Positions 36,437 to 45,462 of a DNA stretch of 64,000 nucleotides are shown piece by piece. Position numbers and translations under genes: made by a program. Below the pieces are notes generated by a model. It had not been told where the DNA came from, did not search any database, and saw nothing but the letters and a program-made list of their open reading frames with translations. How positions within the stretch are numbered: position 1 is the first letter of the stretch; each line of letters starts with the position of its first letter. The stretch is from the NCBI GenBank assembly GCA_016709225.1, contig JADJEE010000012.1:1178001-1242000 (forward strand), in the 5' to 3' direction. The DNA comes from Deltaproteobacteria bacterium (lineage in GTDB: Bacteria; Myxococcota_A; Polyangia; Nannocystales; Nannocystaceae).

Positions 36437-37954
36437 ATGTCTGCCCGCACCGTCCCGCTCGCCACCCTCGGGGTGCTCGCCGTCGCCGGCGGCCTCGCGC
36501 TCCCCTCCACGCCCGCGGGCCTCGACGTCGCGCCGCCGCGCGAAGAGCCGCGCGACGGCGGCACGCCGCTGGTCGCCGCCAGCATGATCGCGGCGGCGAC
36601 CAACGCAGCCTCGGCGACCTGCACCAAGCCCAAGCCGGTCAAGCTGGCCAGCGCCTGGCGCACGTGCACGTGGGACGGCGAAGGCAAGAAGCCGCAGGCC
36701 TGCGCCAAGTACGGGCCCGTCATGTCGGACAAGTGCGCCGCCGAGGCCGGTCGCAGCTCGGGCGTCGAGGTCGACTACCGCTTCTTCGGCGAGGTCGACT
36801 GTCGCTCTTCGGACCGCAAGGATGCGATCCACCGCATCGTCATCCACAACGGCGACACCGGCGCGAACAACAACGAGAACTGGAAGTGCCGCCCATCTTC
36901 GGCGCACTACACCGTCGACCGCGACGGCAAGATCTTCCAGCACATCGGCGAGGAGCGGGTGTCGTGGCACGCCGCGCCGGAGAACCACGACACGGTCGGC
37001 ATCGAGCTCGCCATCAAGCGCAAGTACGGTGGCACGTGCAACTCGCTGCCCAAGGTCGCGAAGATCGCGGCCGCCGAGGGCATCGCCGAGGAGGACGTGA
37101 TCGCGGATCTGTGCGGCCCGACGCTCGCGCAGTACCAGGCACTCGCGAAGCTGGTCGACGACATCGGCAGCCGGCACGCCATCGCGAGCACCGACGGCAT
37201 CTTCGGGCACTGCGAGGTGGTCGGCACCTCGCACGGCGACCCCAAGGCCTTCGACTGGCGGCGCGTCGGCGTGGCCCCCCGCAAGGCCAAGAACATCTGC
37301 GGCTGGTATCACGTGATGGCGATCAAGGGCACGGTCATCGGCATGCTGCCGAAGAAGGGTGGCACGCTGCTCAAGCTCGACATCGGCGCCGGCTCGGACA
37401 TCGAGGCCGGCGATCACGGCTACATCGAGAACGACGCCGAGGTCATCAAGGGGTGGTTCACGGTCGACAGCGTCGATGCCACCAGCGCGATGGCGTGGGT
37501 ACCGGTGCCGTTCTCGCAGATGGTGGGCAACCTCGCGGCGACCGTGGTCGCGACCCCGGGCCGGACGCCCGCGCCACTCGCCGGCAAGGCGCTCGGCGGC
37601 GCAGCGGCGGGTACCACGGCCAGTGCCAAGCCGAGCCTGGGCTCGTGCGAGAGCGACTACACCTACTGGAAGTCGGGGCGCATCCGGAGCTGGACCACCA
37701 ACGACGACGGCACGCTCGCGACGCTCACGCTGGAGGGCGTCGGCTGGAAGCACCGCGTGTGCGACGACGCAGCGGGGATGATCTACGTCGGCGACGCATC
37801 CGACGCGTACGTCACCGATGCAGGCGGCACCAAGCTGCGCTTTCGCATGACGAAGGTGGACGAGACCACTGCCGTCGCGCGCGTGTTCGAAGGCAAGGTG
37901 CGCGAGGCCGACCTCGGCAGCAGTCGTCGCGTGGTGGTCCGCGCGAAGAAGTGA
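36437..37954 (+). CDS. Secreted zinc N-acetylmuramoyl-L-alanine amidase
   Basis: A 505-residue protein with an N-terminal signal peptide and an Amidase_2 (AmpD/PGRP-type) domain at about 110-275. Zinc ligands fit H137 in RIVIHNGD, H258 in GIFGHCEV and D268 in SHGDPKAFDW, with the E190 equivalent in VGIELAIKRK; the 10-residue gap between the last two ligands matches AmpD. It should cleave the amide between MurNAc and L-Ala in cell-wall fragments or prey peptidoglycan. The C-terminal 230 residues look like one or two extra beta-rich domains (GSDIEAGDHGYIEND, KSGRIRSWTTNDDG) with unknown binding. The next gene also encodes a secreted protein. Confidence 0.85.
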   Translation: MSARTVPLATLGVLAVAGGLALPSTPAGLDVAPPREEPRDGGTPLVAASMIAAATNAASATCTKPKPVKLASAWRTCTWDGEGKKPQACAKYGPVMSDKCAAEAGRSSGVEVDYRFFGEVDCRSSDRKDAIHRIVIHNGDTGANNNENWKCRPSSAHYTVDRDGKIFQHIGEERVSWHAAPENHDTVGIELAIKRKYGGTCNSLPKVAKIAAAEGIAEEDVIADLCGPTLAQYQALAKLVDDIGSRHAIASTDGIFGHCEVVGTSHGDPKAFDWRRVGVAPRKAKNICGWYHVMAIKGTVIGMLPKKGGTLLKLDIGAGSDIEAGDHGYIENDAEVIKGWFTVDSVDATSAMAWVPVPFSQMVGNLAATVVATPGRTPAPLAGKALGGAAAGTTASAKPSLGSCESDYTYWKSGRIRSWTTNDDGTLATLTLEGVGWKHRVCDDAAGMIYVGDASDAYVTDAGGTKLRFRMTKVDETTAVARVFEGKVREADLGSSRRVVVRAKK

Positions 37955-37975
37955 ACGTAACCGGCGATCGAATCG

Positions 37976-38000
37976 CGGCGGCGAAGGTCCAACGCCGCCG
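37976..38000 (+). other. Leader hairpin before the three-repeat secreted protein
   Basis: CGGCGGCG (37976-37983) pairs perfectly with CGCCGCCG (37993-38000), ending 12 nt before the ATG at 38013. It could hide the ribosome-binding site or end upstream transcription. Confidence 0.35.
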
Positions 38001-38012
38001 GAGACCCTCCCG

Positions 38013-38894
38013 ATGTCGAACACCACCAAGCGCACCGCCACCTGCCTCGGAATCATCGCCCTCGTCACCACCGTCGGCGTGGTCGGCTCGGCCGCCGCTG
38101 CCCCCGCCAAGGGAAAGCTCGGGCTGGGCGGCAACATCGTGCAGAACCTGCCCAGCACACCCGCCGCGGCACCGGCCACCATCACGCCGGCCGACGCGAA
38201 GAAGCTCATCATCGACGGCACGCCGGGCGACTGGAAGTTCATCACCACCCGCACCGGCGCGCTGACCTCGGGCGCGCGGGTCAAGGTCGGCAGCGACTAC
38301 TCGGGTCACTGTCTCACGTACAAGTCGCAGGATCGCGGCATCAACCTCGGCCACGTGTCCGACTGCAGCAAGACCAAGGGCGGTGACAACATCGCGTTCG
38401 AGAAGACCGTCGGCGACACTGCAGGCGCCGAAATCCACTACGGCGATGTGGTGGCGATCTCGATCGCGCGCGACGGCGATCGCGGCTACATCTGCTACGG
38501 CGAACGCGACCACGGCATCAACCTGAACTGGGGAAAGAACGACGCCGAGTGCAAGGCCCGCGCGGGCAGCAAGGGCAACGGCGCGGTGCAGTGGAAGCTG
38601 CTCCCGCCCGCCGGCAGCTCGAAGAAGGTCGGCGACACCGTGCAGCTCGGCGATCGCTTCGCGATGCACAGCATCGTGATCGACAAGCCGGTGGTGAAGT
38701 GCGCGCGCATCTACGCGGCCGGCGTGACGCCGACCTGGTGGGCCGGTGATCTCAAGTGGCGGGGCGACTGCATGCACCACGAGCTGATCTGGACCCACAA
38801 GGATTTCCTGAAGCAGCTCGGCGAGGACCCGAAGGCGCTCGCGCTGCAGTTCGTGCCCGGCCAGTACCGCGCGGTGCTCGAGAAGCTGCTGTAG
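38013..38894 (+). CDS. Secreted protein with three internal repeats, possibly beta-trefoil
   Basis: A 293-residue protein with a signal peptide cleaved near AAAAPAKG (about residue 30). I see three related segments: VKVGSDYSGHCLTYKSQDRG (about 91-110), YGDVVAISIARDGDRGYICY (about 143-162) and LGDRFAMHSIVIDKPVVKCA (about 212-231). The first two share a GINL turn followed by a Cys (DCSK, ECKA). Threefold repetition of about 55 residues suggests a beta-trefoil, a fold often used for sugar binding, but this is inference. It is 58 bp after the amidase gene and may be cotranscribed. Confidence 0.6.
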   Translation: MSNTTKRTATCLGIIALVTTVGVVGSAAAAPAKGKLGLGGNIVQNLPSTPAAAPATITPADAKKLIIDGTPGDWKFITTRTGALTSGARVKVGSDYSGHCLTYKSQDRGINLGHVSDCSKTKGGDNIAFEKTVGDTAGAEIHYGDVVAISIARDGDRGYICYGERDHGINLNWGKNDAECKARAGSKGNGAVQWKLLPPAGSSKKVGDTVQLGDRFAMHSIVIDKPVVKCARIYAAGVTPTWWAGDLKWRGDCMHHELIWTHKDFLKQLGEDPKALALQFVPGQYRAVLEKLL

Positions 38895-38915
38895 CCGTTC
38901 TGGAACCCGCGGGCG

Positions 38916-39773
38916 TCAGCCGGTGCCGCTGCCGCTGCCGCTGCCGCTGCCACTGCCGCTGCTCGACCCGCCGCCGTCACACGCACCGCATCCGTACTCG
39001 ACCAGCTCGTCGGTGCACAGCTCGTCCCACTGGCCATCGCAGCAGTACGCATCGATCGCGCACACGCAGGTCTGGATCTCCGGATCCAGGCACCCAGGCG
39101 CCATCGATGGCGTGCAGCACGTGACGTCATCGGACGGCGGCGGCATGCAGTCACCACAGCCGTTGGCTGCGATCGCGTCGACGCAGACGTCGTCCCACGC
39201 GACGTCGCAGCAGAAGGGATCGCTGGCGCAGACGCACTGCGCCAGCGGTCGATCGCCACAGCCGGGGCCGTCGTGGGGCTGGCAGCACTCGAGCAGGCTG
39301 ACGTCGACCCCCTGCGGGCCCGGCATGTCGCATGACCCGCACGACAGGATTTCGACGTGGGACACGCACAGCTCGTCCCACGCGGACGCGCAGCAGTACG
39401 GATCCGCCGTGCACACGCAGTCCTGCACGGTCGTGTCGCCGCAGCCGGATCCCGACGCCGGCAGGCAGCACTCGCCGTCGTTGTGCGGTGGCGGGTCGCC
39501 GCGGTTGTCGTCGCCGTCGCCGGCCCCGAGGTCGAACACCGGCGCCGACCCGCCGCCGGCGCCGTCACCCGACGACGCGCCATCGGTGGTGGCCTCCGGC
39601 CCGCCACCGGCTCGCGTACCGCCGCCGACCTCGTCGCCACCGGGCGCCATCGTGCCGCCGTCGCCGGTCGTCGCCCCCGATGGTTGCGGCAGATCGTCGA
39701 ACGGGAGGATGCAGGCGGCCGGAGCCGACATCGCCGCCATCGCGACGGCGCGAGCGAGCACGGTCCTCGCCAT
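38916..39773 (-). CDS. Lipoprotein with three Cys-rich tandem repeats
   Basis: A 285-residue lipoprotein (lipobox in SAPAAC). After a Gly-rich linker come three copies of a 48-residue Cys module: CC-x7-GC-x8-CVC-x4-YCC-x3-WDxLC-x8-CGxC in outline. Recognisable cores are CVCTADPYCCASAWDELC, CVCASDPFCCDVAWDDVC and CVCAIDAYCCDGQWDELC. Modules of this kind occur in secreted proteins of myxobacteria and planctomycetes; their function is unknown, and five or more disulfides per module are likely. The C-terminus is a run of Gly-Ser encoded by a hexanucleotide repeat. ATG 39773 lies 4 bp after the upstream gene's stop. Confidence 0.75.
   Translation of the reverse strand: MARTVLARAVAMAAMSAPAACILPFDDLPQPSGATTGDGGTMAPGGDEVGGGTRAGGGPEATTDGASSGDGAGGGSAPVFDLGAGDGDDNRGDPPPHNDGECCLPASGSGCGDTTVQDCVCTADPYCCASAWDELCVSHVEILSCGSCDMPGPQGVDVSLLECCQPHDGPGCGDRPLAQCVCASDPFCCDVAWDDVCVDAIAANGCGDCMPPPSDDVTCCTPSMAPGCLDPEIQTCVCAIDAYCCDGQWDELCTDELVEYGCGACDGGGSSSGSGSGSGSGSGTG
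38923..38961. repeat. Hexanucleotide repeat coding the Gly-Ser tail
   Basis: The sequence is built of CCGCTG units with small changes and encodes the Gly-Ser tail on the minus strand. Slippage would change tail length in steps of two residues. Confidence 0.6.
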
Positions 39774-39777
39774 GGCG

Positions 39778-40932
39778 TCAGCCGACCGGCGTCGTGAAAG
39801 GCGGCGCGCCGGAGCAGGTCCACTCGAAGTGATCGAGTGCGACCGCGCTGTCGTACTTGCCGTTGTTCATGTCGAAGATCGAGAACACCAGCGTGATGAC
39901 CTCGCCGGCACGCACGGGCGCGTTGGTGGCGAGCCAGCGCGTCGCGGCGTGGCCCTGCATCGCGAAGCCCGCGAGCTCCGGCGCGGCACACTCACCACAG
40001 CTCGCGCTGGGCGCGTCTTTGTAGTCGAGCAGCACCGTGTTCACCGAGATGGGGTTGCCACCCTCGTCGAACGAGATGTTGCCCGTCCACGACTCCGACT
40101 CGAGCCACGCGATGTACATGTCCGAGAACGGCGCCGCGTGGTTGACGTAGTCAGGGTACTCCGCCGTGAAGAACGCGAACTCGTACGAGAGTCCGTCGAC
40201 GTTGCCGGGCACCTCGGTCTCGACCCGCAGCTCGGCGTAGTCGTAGGCGCCACCGCCCCGCTGGAACAGCTCCTCGATCGAATTGGAGCAGTCACCCGAG
40301 CCGACCAGCTGGGGGTCGTCGCTGCAGTCGACGCCCGAGTCGGACACGCTGCGCACGTCGATCGGCGACGGCAGCACCCCGAGCACCTCGTCGCTCAGCT
40401 GCGTGCTGGGGCACTGCAGCGGGTTGCACGACGGGTCCTCGATCTGCAGCTGCGCGGGCGTGCGGGGCAGCTGCCCCGCCTTGCCCGTCGACAACACGAC
40501 GAAGCGCTCGCCTTCGCGCGGGCCGTACTCGCCGGAGGTCCCGATGACACCGCGGTGCACCATCATCGCAGAGCTGTGACCGCGGAAGCTGCCGTGCACC
40601 GTCGCGTCGCCGGGACAACCCATGCCGAGCGCGTGGATCGGATCGTCGTCGTCGTCGCACGGGTCGTGCGTCGGTGGCTCGCACGATGCCGGCGCATCGG
40701 GGAGCGCGACGTCGAAGCGCAGTGACGTGGTCTCGCCCGGGCCGTCGTCCGCCACCGTGCCGGCATCGTCCGCACTGCCGGTCGCGGGTGTGGTCACCGA
40801 GCCTTCGTCGCCGGGCCCGCTGCCACCGGTGCCGTCGCCACCGGCGTTCGAGCCGATGAAGCCGTGCACCTCGCAGGCCAGCAGCAGGCTGATCGCCGCC
40901 CCCAGCCCCGCGTTGCGTCGCGCCTCCACCAT
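39778..40932 (-). CDS. Choice-of-anchor L domain lipoprotein
   Basis: A 384-residue predicted lipoprotein (lipobox in ISLLLAC). After a Gly/Asp/Thr-rich linker comes a beta-rich domain matching choice-of-anchor L proteins: SRGHSS-like start, YDYAELRVETEVPGNVDGLS, YEFAFFTAEYPDYVNHAAPF, SDMYIAWLESESWTGNISFD and VFSIFDMNNGKYDSAVALDH. These domains occur in surface proteins of unknown role. It is 4 bp upstream of the three-repeat Cys-rich lipoprotein, so both should be produced together on the cell surface. Confidence 0.78.
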   Translation of the reverse strand: MVEARRNAGLGAAISLLLACEVHGFIGSNAGGDGTGGSGPGDEGSVTTPATGSADDAGTVADDGPGETTSLRFDVALPDAPASCEPPTHDPCDDDDDPIHALGMGCPGDATVHGSFRGHSSAMMVHRGVIGTSGEYGPREGERFVVLSTGKAGQLPRTPAQLQIEDPSCNPLQCPSTQLSDEVLGVLPSPIDVRSVSDSGVDCSDDPQLVGSGDCSNSIEELFQRGGGAYDYAELRVETEVPGNVDGLSYEFAFFTAEYPDYVNHAAPFSDMYIAWLESESWTGNISFDEGGNPISVNTVLLDYKDAPSASCGECAAPELAGFAMQGHAATRWLATNAPVRAGEVITLVFSIFDMNNGKYDSAVALDHFEWTCSGAPPFTTPVG

Positions 40933-40953
40933 GGTCCCACCATAGCCCAGGTC

Positions 40954-40967
40954 GGCGCCACGGCGCC
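40954..40967 (-). terminator. Short palindromic hairpin between two minus-strand genes
   Basis: GGCGCC (40954-40959) and GGCGCC (40962-40967) can pair across 2 nt, 13 nt downstream of the minus-strand membrane-protein stop. No T-run. Confidence 0.25.
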
Positions 40968-40979
40968 ACCCTCGGACTT

Positions 40980-41843
40980 TCAGTCGGGGCTGTCGGTGCC
41001 CGCGATCGCGCGACGAACGGCCTGGGCATAGGGCCCGTCGCCGGAGCTGGCCAGGAACGCGTCGGCCTCGGCCCGCGCCTCGTCCATGCGACCCAGTTGC
41101 GCGAGCGCACGGATCGAGATGGCGCGGCGCTCTTCCACCAGCGCGCCCTCCGGGTACTCGCGCGCGTGCTGCTTCGTGAGCGCCAGTGCGGCCGCGGGAT
41201 CGCTCGTCAGCTGCTTGCGGGCACGGGCGACCAGCTTGGCCTCCTCGAGGTACCGGTTCGCGTCGGCACTGGGGGCGTCCACGGTCGCAGCGTCGGCGCC
41301 GTCGCGCTCGCGCGTCGACGCACGAGCGGCGTCGTCACGGGCGGGCCGGCGCTCCTTGGTGGGTGCGAGGTCGACCTCGGCCGCGGCGACCGGCGGCACG
41401 TCATCGGTGATCACGATCGGCTCGGCGTCGGGCACCGGCTCGGGCCGCGGCGGCGCGACGACGGTGGGGCTCGACCTACGCTCGGGCACGGCGATCGGCG
41501 CGGCGGCGACCGGCGCTTGCACGTGCGTCTCCGCAGCCGCGGGCACCGTGGGTGGAACGGACTGCGACGCGGGGTTGCGCAGCGCCAACCAGCCCGCCGC
41601 AACCACGCCGATCGCGAGTCCGCCCACCAGCCCCAGCGTCTTCGCGCCGGCGGCCTTGGTGGCGGCGGCCAGCGGTGCCGCCGGCTCGATCGCGATCGCG
41701 CCGCGCAACGCGGCCAGTCCGCCGGCGTGATCGAGGCCGACCACGCGGGCACCGGCGACCTGCGCGAGGTCTGCACGCAATCCAGCGGCGGCGCCGGGAT
41801 CGTCGAGCCAACGGGTCGGCTCACTCATCGATTCGTCACTCAT
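40980..41843 (-). CDS. Single-pass membrane protein, candidate anti-sigma partner
   Basis: A 287-residue protein starting inside the stop codon of the ECF sigma gene (ATGA). A short cytoplasmic N-terminus (about 1-65) is followed by one membrane helix (about 69-88, LGLVGGLAIGVVAAGWLAL), a Pro/Ala-rich periplasmic linker and a helical C-terminus with TPR-like helices (ADANRYLEEAKLVARARKQL, ALVEERRAISIRALAQLGRM). Position and topology suit an anti-sigma factor, but I do not see the zinc anti-sigma HxxxCxxC motif, so this is inference. Confidence 0.7.
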   Translation of the reverse strand: MSDESMSEPTRWLDDPGAAAGLRADLAQVAGARVVGLDHAGGLAALRGAIAIEPAAPLAAATKAAGAKTLGLVGGLAIGVVAAGWLALRNPASQSVPPTVPAAAETHVQAPVAAAPIAVPERRSSPTVVAPPRPEPVPDAEPIVITDDVPPVAAAEVDLAPTKERRPARDDAARASTRERDGADAATVDAPSADANRYLEEAKLVARARKQLTSDPAAALALTKQHAREYPEGALVEERRAISIRALAQLGRMDEARAEADAFLASSGDGPYAQAVRRAIAGTDSPD

Positions 41844-42478
41844 GCACCTGCTCCGACAATCGCCTTGCCTGCGCGGGGCTCCGCCGCGGGTGGATCCGAC
41901 GAGAGCCGCTCGTGGACCCTTGCGAACTCGCGGCGGGCGGCGTGCAGCCGCGAGTAGACCGTGCCCACCGGAATGCCGAGCGCGCGCGCGATGGCATCGC
42001 ACGACTCGCCCTCGAGCTCGAACAGCACGAACACCGCGCGCTTGTCCACCGTGAGGGCATCGAGCGCCCGCTGCACGCGGTCGAGCGCCTGTCGCGACTC
42101 GGCTGCATCACCGGGGGTGGCCCCGGCGGCGGCTGCGAGCACGATGGAATCGGTGTCGGCATCTTCGAGCTTTCGCTTGGTCTTCTTGCGGCGATCGGAT
42201 GCGACTCGGAAGGCAATCTCGGCCAGCCACGTGGTGGGCTTCGCGGGGCCGAGCACGAACCCACCGCGGCGGTGGGCGACGAGGAAGACCTCTTGGAGAT
42301 GATCGGCGACGTCTTGTCCCTGCACCCCCAAGCGCAGCAGGAAACGGGCGACGAAGTCGGCGTGGGCGCGGTAGAGCGCTTCCGCGTCCAGGTGCTCACC
42401 GGTCACGACCGGAAGGAGGGTCCCACGGTCTGCATGGCTCTTCCAGGCCTTTCCCTTCGCAGCTGTCAGCGATCGCAC
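41840..42478 (-). CDS. ECF-type RNA polymerase sigma factor
   Basis: A 212-residue sigma-70 family factor with region 2 (HADFVARFLLRLGVQGQDVA, then DHLQEVFLVAHRRGG) and region 4 (LDALTVDKRAVFVLFELEGE, SCDAIARALGIPVGTVYSRL). Region 3 is missing, as in ECF factors. It should direct transcription of a small regulon in response to an envelope signal. GTG 42478 is the longest start; GTG 42406 gives a shorter N-terminus. It lies 54 bp downstream of the secreted-protein gene and is coupled to the membrane-protein gene. Confidence 0.9.
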   Translation of the reverse strand: MRSLTAAKGKAWKSHADRGTLLPVVTGEHLDAEALYRAHADFVARFLLRLGVQGQDVADHLQEVFLVAHRRGGFVLGPAKPTTWLAEIAFRVASDRRKKTKRKLEDADTDSIVLAAAAGATPGDAAESRQALDRVQRALDALTVDKRAVFVLFELEGESCDAIARALGIPVGTVYSRLHAARREFARVHERLSSDPPAAEPRAGKAIVGAGA

Positions 42479-42532
42479 GCACGTGGCAAGGTGTTTCGCA
42501 GAGGTCCGCGCCTGGGCTGGCGCCGCCCCGCC

Positions 42533-43650
<1,118 letters not shown>

Positions 43651-43654
<4 letters not shown>

Positions 43655-45315
43655 GCGTCGACCGTGGCACGAGCGAGGATCGCGGCCACGTCGACGTCGG
43701 CGGGCAGCGTGCCGTAGATCGCTGGCGCATCCCGTGCGAGGCGCGTGCGACAGAACGCGTCGGCGACCGCAGGGTCGCCGTGCTGGACCAGCAGCGCACC
43801 CTCGAGCGCGAGCGCGAGCGCCTGCACCAGGGTGCGCGCGCGCGGCTCGAGCTCACCGCCGCGCAGCAGCGCCTCGATGCCGCGCACGTGCTCGGCCAGC
43901 TCGCGCCGCTGCGCCGCCGCCGGTCGCACCTCGTCGAGCAGCATCGTGAGCGCGTCGGGCTCGCGCTGCAGCGTGCGCAGGACGTCGAGGCAGATGACGT
44001 TGCCCGAGCCCTCCCAGATCGAATTGAGCGGCGCCTCGCGGTACAGCCGCGGCATCATCGTCTCCTCGACGTAGCCGATGCCACCGTGGCACTCGAGCGC
44101 CTCGACCACGACGCCCGGCACGCGCTTGTTGATCCAATACTTGGCGACCGCGGTGGCCAGCCGCGCGAAGGCCCGCGCCGCAGGATCGTGGGCGCCCTCG
44201 TCGAACGCGCGGGCGACCCGCAGCCCGAGCACGGTGGCGGCCTCGATCTCGACCTCGAGGTCGGCCAGCACCGCACGCATCAGTGGCTGCTCGAACAACC
44301 GCTTGCCGAACGCGTTGCGCCCGCGGGTGTGGTGCAGCGCCTGCGTGAGTGCCTGCCGCATGAGCCCCACGGGCGCGACCGCAGCGTCGATGCGGGTGTG
44401 ATGCACCATCTCGATGATGGTCGCGACACCGCGGCCCTCCTCGCCGACCATGCGCGCCCACGTATCGGCGTACTCGATCTCGCTCGACGCGTTGCTGCGA
44501 TTGCCGAGCTTGTCCTTCAACCGCTGGATGAAGAAGTTGTTGCGAGTGCCGTCGTCGCGAAAGCGCGGCACCAAGAAGCAGGTGAGCCCGCGCTCGGTGT
44601 GCGCGAGCGTCAGGAAGCCATCGGACATCGGCGCCGAACAGAAGTACTTGTGCCCGGTCAACAGGTACGCCTGCCCGGGGCCGCCGGTGCCGAGCGGGCG
44701 GGCGCGGGTGGTGTTGGCGCGCACGTCGGAGCCGCCCTGCTTCTCCGTCATCGCCATGCCGAAGGTCGCGGCGTGCTTCTGTTCGACCGGCACGAAGCGC
44801 CGGTCGTAGCGCTCCGAGACCAGCTTGGGCTCCCACACCGCGGCCAGCTCCGGCTGCACGCGCAGGGTTGGCACCGCCGCGTAGGTCATCGCCATCGGGC
44901 ACAGCACGCCGGCCTCGACCTGCGTCATCAGGTAGACCAGCGCCGCGTGGGCCACGTGCGCGCCCGGCCGTGGGTCGTGCCACGCCAGCGAGTGCACACG
45001 GTGCTGCATCGCGATGCCCATCAGCTCGTGGTACGCGGGGTGGAACTCGACCTCGTCGATGCGCTGGCCGTACCGATCGAAGGTCTTGAGGAGGGGCTTG
45101 TGCTCGTTGGCCAGCGCGCCGAGCTCGAAGACCTCCGGCCGACCGAGCGCGCGGCCGAGCGCATCGCACGGCGCCAGCGCCCACTCGCCGCCCTCGCGCC
45201 GCACGCCCTCGCGCAGCGTGGGGTCGCTGCCGAACAGATCGTAGGCGGGCATCGGACCCGGCACGTTGTGCACCTCGTGGGTCGGCAGCGCGACGATGGG
45301 GCCATGGTCGGACAT
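43651..45315 (-). CDS. AidB-like acyl-CoA dehydrogenase
   Basis: A 554-residue flavoprotein of the AidB-like branch of acyl-CoA dehydrogenases. FAD- and substrate-region motifs include FGMAMTEKQGGSDVRANTT, KYFCSAPMSDGFLTLAHT, RLKDKLGNRSNASSEIEYA and the C-terminal ECHGGIGYVEETMMPRLYRE with IWEGSGNVICLDVLR. The catalytic Glu is probably in the latter part. AidB proteins in Escherichia coli bind DNA during the alkylation response, while many relatives oxidise acyl-CoAs; which applies here is unknown. ATG 45315 faces the divergent ECF fusion gene. Confidence 0.88.
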
Positions 45316-45359
45316 GCCGGCATTGTACCCGCGCGGCGCGGAAACCTCCGTTGGGACCA

Positions 45360-45394
45360 GGAACCCCGGGAACCCCGCCCTACCCCGGCACGTG
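45360..45394 (+). promoter_or_regulatory. Candidate ECF-type promoter for the sigma fusion gene
   Basis: GGAACC occurs twice (45360-45365 and 45369-45374). The second is followed after 16 bp by CGTG (45391-45394), close to the classic ECF pattern GGAACC-N16-CGTC. It lies 69 bp upstream of the ATG at 45463, which would fit autoregulation. Confidence 0.4.
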
Positions 45395-45462
45395 GGCCAT
45401 CGAACAACGGCATGGCAAGCGCGCACACGGATCCACCCACGGCCGGCCAAGGACCCTGCGAC

